Positions 1-4,853 of a DNA stretch of 5,948 nt are shown here, piece after piece. Source of the stretch: Planctomycetia bacterium. Lineage in GTDB: Bacteria; Planctomycetota; UBA1135; GCA-002686595. The first letter of the stretch is position 1. Every line of letters begins with the position of its first letter. The DNA is taken from assembly GCA_005778045.1 (NCBI GenBank), contig SXKQ01000198.1, positions 1-5,948 on the forward strand, given 5' to 3'. The notes beneath the pieces were generated by a model. That model was given only the letters and a program-made list of their open reading frames with translations. It did not search any database and was not told the DNA's origin. Position numbers and translations under genes: made by a program.

Positions 1-81
1 GTCGAATTCGCAGGCCTGACCGATCACGATCGGCCCGCTTCCGATGATCAGGATCGACTCGAGGTCGTCGCGTCGCGGCAT
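1..81 (-). CDS. carB: carbamoyl phosphate synthase large subunit, N-terminal fragment (runs off left edge)
   Basis: These are the first 27 codons of carB; the rest lies beyond the window. The large subunit of carbamoyl phosphate synthetase uses ammonia delivered by CarA, bicarbonate and two ATP to make carbamoyl phosphate for arginine and pyrimidine synthesis in the cytoplasm. The translation from the ATG at 81 begins MPRRDDLE and continues [19 protein letters not shown]. This is the invariant opening of CarB, the start of the first carboxyphosphate-forming half, with the glycine-rich GSGPIVIGQ loop. The start is fixed by matching the usual family beginning (MPKRxDIxSILIIGxGP). No strong Shine-Dalgarno sequence is visible; the bases just upstream of the ATG on this strand are pyrimidine-rich. 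carA is not adjacent on the upstream side, where a convergent small gene and aroB lie instead. Identity is near certain despite the short length. Confidence 0.95.
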   Translation of the reverse strand, partial: MPRRDDLESILIIGSGPIVIGQACEFD

Positions 82-159
82 GGGTGTGGGTGGGGGAGAG
101 AACGCGGCGGCGGCAGCCGGGGAGTGGGACTCGTCCCCGGGGGAGGTCCGGGGCGTAAA

Positions 160-185
160 CGTGCGGATTGAAGCACGCGCCGTGC
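160..185. repeat. three-part inverted repeat upstream of carB (CGTGC / GCACG / CGTGC)
   Basis: CGTGC at 160-164, GCACG at 173-177 and CGTGC at 181-185 are seen directly. The middle arm can pair with either outer arm, giving two mutually exclusive 5-bp hairpins with loops of 8 and 3 nt. The element sits about 80-105 nt upstream of the carB start, within the 82-310 gap between carB and the next gene. It could be an operator, a switchable leader hairpin or chance in GC-rich DNA. I see no T-tract after it on either strand and no convincing -35/-10 pair in this gap. Confidence 0.3.
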
Positions 186-310
186 GCGCTGTCGACCGCC
201 GCGAGCGCTTCCCAAGGCGCCGGCGATGGGAATTTCACGCTCGGCCTTCGGGGGGACCTCCGGCCTGTCCGAAAACCTCTGGGGAAGCTCCGCTGGGGGC
301 ACCCGGAGCC

Positions 311-571
311 ATGCCCGTCCTCACCGTTGAGTTCGCCACCTTGCTCGCCGCCGCCATCGCGGTCGGCGCCGCTGCCTCGTGGCTCGCGCAGGACTGCCGC
401 GCGCGCTCCGAGCGCCGCCGCTTCGAGCTCGAGACCCAGCGCATGATCGACGCCCGCCGCGAGACCTACGAGGCGCTCGAGCGCAAGGTCCGCGCGCTCG
501 CCGAGGCGCGTGCGCATGAACTCGCCGAGCCCGCGTCCGCGTTGCTCGAGGGCGAGCGCGCGCAGGCCTGA
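311..571 (+). CDS. small single-helix membrane protein with coiled coil, function unknown
   Basis: This 86-residue protein is not one I recognise. Residues about 6-26 (VEFATLLAAAIAVGAAASWLA) form one hydrophobic, alanine-rich helix, which could be a membrane anchor or an uncleaved signal anchor. Residues about 30-75 are rich in Arg, Glu and Ala with a heptad-like spacing (ERRRFELETQRMIDARRE, YEALERKVRALAEARA) and probably form a coiled coil. Almost every codon ends in G or C, as in the neighbouring real genes, which supports it being coding. The start is taken at the ATG at 311 because the hydrophobic helix begins directly after it. The reading frame stays open further upstream to an ATG at 44, but that extension is arginine/glycine-rich and overlaps carB. 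GGAG at 305-308 is too close to the ATG to be a good ribosome site. The gene is convergent with aroB, with one base between the two stop codons, and no terminator fits there. Confidence 0.65.
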   Translation: MPVLTVEFATLLAAAIAVGAAASWLAQDCRARSERRRFELETQRMIDARRETYEALERKVRALAEARAHELAEPASALLEGERAQA

Positions 572-572
572 G

Positions 573-1637
573 TCAGGCGAGCAGCGCGAGCACGGCCGCG
601 TCGTCGAGCGGCACCGCGAGCTCGAGCCTTCCAGCCGCGCGCGGCAGCACGAACGCCGGCCGCCCCGCGCTCGCCTTCTTGTCGTGCCCCATGGCCGCGA
701 GCACTTCCGCGGCGGCCAGCGCTCCATGGTTCCTGCGCAGTTCGCCGAGGGAGCGCGGAAGTTCCAGCGCGCGCAAGAGTGCGTCGACGCGCGTACGCAG
801 CCTGCGATCATCGAGCAGTCCTGCGCGCTCGCTCGCTTCGAGTGCCAGCGCGAGTCCGCACGCGACCGCGATGCCGTGCGGAAGCGTCCCGAAGCCCGCC
901 ACCTTCTCGAGCGCGTGCGCGAACGTGTGGCCTAGGTTGAGCGCCTTGCGCGGGCCGCTCTCGCGCTCGTCGGAGGCGACGACGCGCGCCTTGGAGCGCA
1001 CGCAGGCGGCGATCACGGGCTCGACGGCGGCGAGGTCGCGCGCCGCGAGAGCAGCGGCGTTGCGCTCGACGAGCGCGAGCAGCTCCTCGCCCTCGACCAA
1101 TGCAGCCTTCAGCACCTCGCCGAGGCCCGAGCGCCACTCCGCGTCCGGCAGCGTCGCCAGCGTGCGCGTGTCGGCGAGCACGGCGCTCGGTTGGTGAAAT
1201 GTGCCGACGAGATTCTTGCCCGCGGCCAGGTTGATCGCGGTCTTGCCGCCGACCGACGCATCGACCATCGCGAGCAGCGTCGTCGGGCAGTACACGACGC
1301 GGATGCCGCGCATGTAGAGCGAAGCAGCGAGGCCGGCGACGTCGAGCGTCGAGCCACCGCCGAGCGCGAGCGCGATCGAGTCGCGATCGAGCTTCTCGTG
1401 CGCCATGCAGGACAGGATGAGCTCCAGTGTCTCCCAGTCCTTCGCCGCCTCGCCCGACGGCACGACGGCGAGCGCCGGAGTCGGTGCGATCCGCGCTCCG
1501 TGCGCCTCAAAGACCGGCAGATCGACGATGCCGAAGGGCCGCTCGCCCGCGTGGCGTCGCAGCTCGTCGAGCGCGCCGGCGCCGATCACGACGGGATAGG
1601 CCGCGTGCCCGGGCAGCTCGACGTCGATCCGGATCAA
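573..1637 (-). CDS. aroB: 3-dehydroquinate synthase (TTG start)
   Basis: AroB converts DAHP to 3-dehydroquinate, the second step of the shikimate pathway, using NAD+ and a divalent metal in the cytoplasm. The 354-residue length is normal. Visible hallmarks are YMRG (108-111), PTTLLAMVDASVGGKTAIN (118-136), GKNLVGTFHQP (140-150), GLGEVLKAALVE (171-182), RKALNLGHTFAHALE (230-244) and GHDKK (317-321). By comparison with the structurally studied fungal enzyme, metal ligands E174, H237 and H254 and catalytic-site residues D126, K132, N142, K216, R230, N234, H241 and the DKK lysine are all present. Two motifs deviate: the nucleotide loop reads GGGSTLD instead of the usual GGGVxGD, and HGE reads HGI at 254-256. 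The start is TTG at 1637: MIRIDVEL matches the usual AroB beginning, no in-frame ATG is nearby, and the TTG overlaps the upstream gene's TGA (TTGA). It is the last gene of a minus-strand operon and is probably translationally coupled. Confidence 0.95.
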   Translation of the reverse strand: MIRIDVELPGHAAYPVVIGAGALDELRRHAGERPFGIVDLPVFEAHGARIAPTPALAVVPSGEAAKDWETLELILSCMAHEKLDRDSIALALGGGSTLDVAGLAASLYMRGIRVVYCPTTLLAMVDASVGGKTAINLAAGKNLVGTFHQPSAVLADTRTLATLPDAEWRSGLGEVLKAALVEGEELLALVERNAAALAARDLAAVEPVIAACVRSKARVVASDERESGPRKALNLGHTFAHALEKVAGFGTLPHGIAVACGLALALEASERAGLLDDRRLRTRVDALLRALELPRSLGELRRNHGALAAAEVLAAMGHDKKASAGRPAFVLPRAAGRLELAVPLDDAAVLALLA

Positions 1638-3007
1638 GCGCTCGTCCCGGGCTTGGCCGTCGGACCCGTGCGCCGCGCGCGCCGGCGTCGCGTGAGCTCC
1701 GCGTCGAGCTCGGCAGCCTTGGCACGGTCGCGCCGCAGCAGGTACCAGAACAGGCCGACGATGGCGGCGAACGAGCCGCCGACGATGTACAGCACCGTGC
1801 TGAACACGGTCTCCTTCGGCAGTTCGTAGGAATCGAGCGCGATCAGCACGAACACCGGCGCCTTGCGCGTGCCGCCGACCGCCTCGTACTGGTTCATGCG
1901 CACGAAGAAGCCGCGCGCGGTGACCTCGCTGCCGATCTTGTAGCCGGGGTCTGGCAGCAGCGTCGAGAACTGAATCACGGGGTTGGGCGTCCGCAGCCAG
2001 GCGTTGGCGCCGATCCAGCCTTCGGTGAGCGACGCGACGCGCGCGGGGTTCTCGCGCTGGCGCTGGGTCCAGATGTCCTGGATGCGGCAGGGCGGGATGC
2101 GCAGTGGCAACGCGAGGAAGCTGGCTGGGTCCTCGCTCAGCTCCGCCATGGCCGTCGCGTCGAGCACGCGCGCCTTGTCCCACTCGATCGAGGCCGGTTC
2201 GACGTCGCGCGCGTAGCTCACCACGCGCCAGTACTCCTCGCGCTCGTTGGTCGAGACCTCGTCGTAGCGGCCGAAGTCTTCGCCCCAGTCCGAGCGCGCA
2301 AGGCTCGTCACCTTGCCGAGCGCGGGGAACGACACCTGCGCGCGCGGTCCGACCACGAGCGGCGCCTCGAGCCAGCTGCCCGCCACTTCGCGGCCGAGCG
2401 TCTTCACGAACAGGCCGTCCAGATGCACGTAGTCGTTGTTGCCGAACTCGTAGTCGACGCACGACTGAAAGACCACGAAGGCGCGCCCGCCGTCGTCGAG
2501 CGTGAGCACCGCGCGGTAGTGCACGGGAAGCGTGCCCGACTCGGGGTAGGAGACGAATTCGGACAGGCGTCCGCGCAGGCGCAGCACGCGGGCGCGCGCC
2601 GCCGCCGGGTTTGCCGCGAGTTCCGTCGCGAGCGGCGCCGCCAGCTCGGTCCCACCCATCGGTGCGAAGTGGTCCCACGTGTAGAGGCGCGCATCTTCGA
2701 GCGCCAGCGCGAGGGCCGCGGTCTCGAGGTCCGCGCGTTCCTCGCGCGTGCCGTCCTTGGCGAGCACCGCGAGCTCCTCGCGGCGGAAGGTCGGGGTCGC
2801 GATCGCCGCCTCCGGCTCGCTCTCGCGGCGCCGGCGTGGCTCGCCCTCCGGCGCCTTGCCTCCGCTCGTCATCCAGCCCCAGATCATGCTGCCGCTCACG
2901 ACGGCGAACAGCAGCGTCATGAAGATCAGCTTCTTGCGCTCGCGATCCGTGAAGAGCTTGCCGTCCGGCGGCGTGGGGCTCGGCGTCCTCGAGGTCTCGA
3001 ACTTCAT
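1634..3007 (-). CDS. two-helix membrane protein with large extracytoplasmic region, function unknown
   Basis: This 457-residue protein is not assigned to a named family here. A charged, proline-rich N-terminus (KFETSRTPSPTPPDG, then DRERKK) precedes a hydrophobic helix at about 27-47 (LIFMTLLFAVVSGSMIWGWM). A long soluble section of about 350 residues follows. A second helix at about 401-424 (VFSTVLYIVGGSFAAIVGLF) is followed by an Arg-rich tail. The positive charges flanking both helices suggest both termini are cytoplasmic and the middle is outside the membrane. Two stretches look alike: VHLDGLFVKTLG at 194-205 and VTARGFFVRMNQYEA at 362-376, each followed some residues later by an AP-(L/V)-hydrophobic strand, which suggests a duplicated beta-rich domain. 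The start at the ATG at 3007 is supported by TAAGGG about 9 nt upstream, inside the end of the previous gene, whose stop is only 2 nt away. It lies between the amidotransferase and aroB in one operon and overlaps aroB by 4 nt. Confidence 0.85.
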   Translation of the reverse strand: MKFETSRTPSPTPPDGKLFTDRERKKLIFMTLLFAVVSGSMIWGWMTSGGKAPEGEPRRRRESEPEAAIATPTFRREELAVLAKDGTREERADLETAALALALEDARLYTWDHFAPMGGTELAAPLATELAANPAAARARVLRLRGRLSEFVSYPESGTLPVHYRAVLTLDDGGRAFVVFQSCVDYEFGNNDYVHLDGLFVKTLGREVAGSWLEAPLVVGPRAQVSFPALGKVTSLARSDWGEDFGRYDEVSTNEREEYWRVVSYARDVEPASIEWDKARVLDATAMAELSEDPASFLALPLRIPPCRIQDIWTQRQRENPARVASLTEGWIGANAWLRTPNPVIQFSTLLPDPGYKIGSEVTARGFFVRMNQYEAVGGTRKAPVFVLIALDSYELPKETVFSTVLYIVGGSFAAIVGLFWYLLRRDRAKAAELDAELTRRRRARRTGPTAKPGTSA

Positions 3008-3009
3008 GC

Positions 3010-3762
3010 TCAGGCCCTTACCTGCGCCGTGGCCTGCGGGTACCGGCGCGCGATCGAGCGCTGCGCGGCGGCGAACACGAGCGCCCGGAACAGGCGGTCG
3101 TGGGCCGTGCCTTCGGGCGCGAGCTCGGGATGCCACTGCACGCCGAGCGCGAACGCGTCACTCTCGAGCTCGATCGCCTCGACGAGGCCCTCCGCGTCGC
3201 GCGCGCACACTTTCCAGCGCGGGCCGACGTCGCGCACGGCCTGGTGGTGGCGCGAGACCACGTCGAGCGACGGCACGTCGACGACGCGCGCGAGCCGCGA
3301 GCTGCGCTCCGGCGTCACCGCGTGTACCACGCCGCCGGAGTGCGGGTTCTTGCCGCTCCACTCCTCCGGCAGGTGCTGGAAGAGCGCGCCGCCGCCGACG
3401 AGGCCGAGCAGCTGCATGCCGTAGCAGATGCCGAGCATCGGGACGCGCAGCTCGAGCGCGGCCTGCGCCAGCGCGACGTCGAAGTCCTGCTTGGCGCTCG
3501 GCACGGGTTTCGCGGCCGCATGCGTGGGGCCGAGGCCGAGCCGCGCGGTGTCGAAGTCGTCGCCGCCGGAGAGGACGAGACCGTCGACGCGCTCGAGCAG
3601 CCGGCGGATGTCGCTCGGCCCGCCGACCGGCGGGATCGCCACGGGCACGCCCCCGGCCTTGAGCACGGCATCGGCGTAGCGGTTCTTGAGCGTGACCGCC
3701 GGGCTCGCGCCCTCGGTCATCTCTCCGTTGATGGCGACGAGCGGCCTTTCGCGGTCGATCAT
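3010..3762 (-). CDS. class-I glutamine amidotransferase, peptidase C26 / gamma-glutamyl-GABA hydrolase-like
   Basis: The 250-residue protein is a free-standing class-I (triad) glutamine amidotransferase-like hydrolase of the peptidase C26 group, which includes PuuD. PuuD cleaves gamma-glutamyl-GABA to glutamate and GABA; the substrate here cannot be read from sequence. Evident motifs are LKNRYADAVLKAGGVPVAIPP (25-45), LVLSGGDDFD (62-71), the nucleophile elbow PMLGICYGMQLL with C113 (108-119), GGGALFQHL (123-131), VVSRHHQAV (168-176) and GVQWHPE carrying H211 and E213 (207-213), so the Cys-His-Glu triad is complete. The usual RD before the catalytic elbow is replaced by KQDFD (91-95). The length matches the family (about 240-255). 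The ATG at 3762 gives the normal N-terminus (RPLVAINGEM). It is the first gene of a three-gene operon with the 457-residue membrane protein and aroB. No polyamine genes are nearby, so I leave the symbol blank. Confidence 0.92.
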   Translation of the reverse strand: MIDRERPLVAINGEMTEGASPAVTLKNRYADAVLKAGGVPVAIPPVGGPSDIRRLLERVDGLVLSGGDDFDTARLGLGPTHAAAKPVPSAKQDFDVALAQAALELRVPMLGICYGMQLLGLVGGGALFQHLPEEWSGKNPHSGGVVHAVTPERSSRLARVVDVPSLDVVSRHHQAVRDVGPRWKVCARDAEGLVEAIELESDAFALGVQWHPELAPEGTAHDRLFRALVFAAAQRSIARRYPQATAQVRA

Positions 3763-3768
3763 GGGCGT

Positions 3769-3774
3769 ATCTTA
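3769..3774 (-). promoter_or_regulatory. possible -10 element (TAAGAT) for a leaderless amidotransferase transcript
   Basis: On the minus strand TAAGAT is followed by six bases (ACGCCC) and then the ATG of the amidotransferase gene. TAAGAT fits both the sigma70 -10 consensus (4 of 6) and the TANNNT pattern known from leaderless promoters in several bacterial phyla. With normal -10 to start spacing, transcription would begin at or beside the ATG. No recognisable -35 hexamer lies 16-18 nt upstream, where the DNA is almost pure G/C. There is no good Shine-Dalgarno sequence ahead of this ATG, which is consistent with a leaderless message. The prediction rests on one hexamer. Confidence 0.4.
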
Positions 3775-3808
3775 CTGCGCGCCCGCCGCCCGCCGGGCGT
3801 TCCCGACC

Positions 3809-4252
3809 CTAGCGCACGAGGCGCACGATCAGCGGGTAGCTCCAGCGCTCTCCGCTCGCCGCCCGCGCGGCGGCGACGAGCATCGCCACGAGCTTCACGA
3901 AGGGCAGGGCCACTAGGAGCGGCAGCCCGATCAAGCAGCAGCAGATGAGCGGCAGCGCCAGAAGCTGCCAGCCGAGCAGGTTGAGTTGGAAGTTGAGCGC
4001 CTCCTTGCCGTGGAAGTCGCACTCGGGGTCCTCGTCCTTGCGGGCGAGCCACACCACCAGCGTCGCGAGCACGCCGACGAACAGGAAGGACACACCGAAG
4101 TCGAGCAGGCCGACGAGGTGGCAGGCCGTGGCCCAGCCGCTCCCGCGCGCCGCGGAAGGCGCCGGGCTCGGCGCGGTCCCCGGCGTGGCCGAGGGCGCGG
4201 GTGCGGGCGGGGGCGTGGAACTCGCGCTTTCTGCGGGGATTTCGCTGCTCAT
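3809..4252 (-). CDS. DUF4870-type small integral membrane protein
   Basis: This 147-residue protein has a low-complexity Pro/Ala/Ser-rich N-terminus (about residues 1-37), probably a disordered cytoplasmic tail. A hydrophobic domain follows that matches the DUF4870 pattern: CHLVGLLDFG (44-53), a helix to about 69 ending VVWLARKDEDP, the signature HGKEALNFQLNLL (81-93), hydrophobic helices at about 95-115 and 116-130, and the ending SGERWSYPLIVRLVR (133-147). The function of DUF4870 proteins is not established; they are small multi-pass membrane proteins related in pattern to the Tic20-like group. The ATG at 4252 is the first start in frame and gives the usual long variable N-terminus. TAGGG lies about 8 nt upstream and may serve as a weak ribosome site. 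It reads in the same direction as the amidotransferase operon with a 46-nt gap. The gene faces away from nrdA across a 601-bp intergenic region. Confidence 0.88.
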   Translation of the reverse strand: MSSEIPAESASSTPPPAPAPSATPGTAPSPAPSAARGSGWATACHLVGLLDFGVSFLFVGVLATLVVWLARKDEDPECDFHGKEALNFQLNLLGWQLLALPLICCCLIGLPLLVALPFVKLVAMLVAAARAASGERWSYPLIVRLVR

Positions 4253-4481
4253 GGGTCGCCCTAAAGCACGCGCCCGAGGGCGTTACGAGGTCCCCCGATT
4301 GGCGCGAGGCCCATTCAGTCCGAGGAAAACGGCACCCCGTCGCCTCCGGCGCTCGATTCTGCCGCGATTTCTACGCAGTTTCGAACGTTGCAGATTGCAC
4401 GGCCCGCGCCGGTCCGGACGGGCACTCCTCCGCGACTGGTCCCCGATCGCCGCTGCCCCTTCACAATTCTTATTTTTTTGG

Positions 4482-4543
4482 AGACCCCGCCGAGCGCTGG
4501 AACGCATGCCGGGGGCGCTTTCAAGCATGGGGCGGGTCTTTTT
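4482..4543 (+). ncRNA. stem-loop with T-tract: possible attenuator/terminator or structured RNA element
   Basis: AGACCCCGCC (4482-4491) pairs with GGCGGGTCT (4531-4539) as nine base pairs with one bulged C, and the 3' arm runs into a five-T tract (4539-4543). Inside, GAGCGC (4492-4497) pairs with GCGCTT (4515-4520), including one G-U pair. A loop segment CATGC (4505-4509) can also pair with GCATG (4525-4529), which would make an H-type pseudoknot inside the outer stem. The GC-rich stem plus T-tract on the plus strand resembles an intrinsic terminator. However, no gene on this strand ends just upstream, so it would end a leader or a small RNA ahead of nrdA. It was found by eye and folding energy was not computed. 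Confidence 0.4.
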
Positions 4544-4630
4544 CGAATGTCGCAACACAATGTCTCATAAAGACTTGCGTCTTGATGGTCGCCGCGCTGG
4601 ACCCTGGAGCCTACCGCTTGGGCCTGTCGA

Positions 4631-4667
4631 GCCCCTCAGGGGCGTTCAGCCACAACCCGTAGGGGTT
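4631..4667 (+). other. two adjacent small hairpins in the presumed nrdA leader
   Basis: GCCCC (4631-4635) and GGGGC (4639-4643) form a 5-bp hairpin with loop TCA. Ten bases later AACCC (4654-4658) and GGGTT (4663-4667) form a second 5-bp hairpin with loop GTAG. They lie about 190-220 nt upstream of nrdA. No T-tract follows, so they are not terminators; they could be part of a structured leader or coincidence in GC-rich DNA. Confidence 0.25.
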
Positions 4668-4853
4668 CGGAGCTTCTTGCCCCCCCGGAAAGTGCGCCGC
4701 TAGCATCCCGCCCGCGCCACGAGGGACGGCGATGCCGAGGAGGGGTTCTGAGGCAGTCCCGTCACCCCGACTGGCGTCTCGCCTCGCCCCCCGACGAGCG
4801 CGCCCTCTCACTACCGCACATTCCTTACCGCCGACACGAGCCAGAGAAGTCCC

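Larger units (their letters stand above)
4253..4853. other. divergent intergenic region between the DUF4870 gene and nrdA
   Basis: These 601 bp separate two divergently transcribed genes. Open frames inside it have codon use unlike the neighbouring genes and no recognisable products, so I treat it as non-coding. It holds an AT-rich island at about 4461-4480 (16 of 20 bases A or T, including a run of seven T) in otherwise very GC-rich DNA. It also holds a stem-loop followed by a T-tract (4482-4543), a TTGCA direct repeat (4388-4399), a small hairpin AAGAC-ttgc-GTCTT (4570-4583) and two adjacent hairpins at 4631-4667. The likely content is the promoters for both flanking genes and a long nrdA leader. 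I found no clear NrdR box pair and no cobalamin riboswitch signature. Confidence 0.7.

Noticed and set aside
573..2678. A single 701-codon minus-strand frame that looks like a fusion extending aroB upstream
   Set aside because: The part upstream of 1637 is arginine-rich nonsense in the shadow of the 457-residue membrane-protein gene, which has good codon use in a different frame. GC-rich DNA simply lacks stop codons there.
1427..3424. A 665-codon plus-strand open frame
   Set aside because: It is antisense to three well-supported genes, is dominated by Arg/Ala/His-rich sequence and shows no domain.
3788..3801. Hairpin CGCCC-gcc-GGGCG as a terminator after the DUF4870 gene
   Set aside because: No T-tract follows on the minus strand, and 5-bp G/C palindromes are expected by chance in this gap.
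4388..4399. TTGCA direct repeat as an operator or -35 element
   Set aside because: No matching -10 element at a suitable distance on either strand; the repeat is too short to interpret.
4283..4560. Two overlapping minus-strand frames of 81 and 91 codons upstream of the DUF4870 gene
   Set aside because: They are basic, low-information sequences with codon third positions unlike the neighbouring genes; one spans the AT-rich island and stem-loop.
4554..4571. Possible NrdR box (ACACAATG) upstream of nrdA
   Set aside because: Only the left half resembles the ACACWATA half-site. The right half and a second box at the usual spacing are absent.
3945..4703. Plus-strand open frames through the intergenic region (252 and 153 codons)
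   Set aside because: They overlap the DUF4870 gene in antisense, have mixed codon use and no recognisable protein features.
4600..4853. Cobalamin riboswitch in the nrdA leader
   Set aside because: I could not find the conserved B12-box and GCCACTG-type segments; only unrelated GC-rich hairpins are present.
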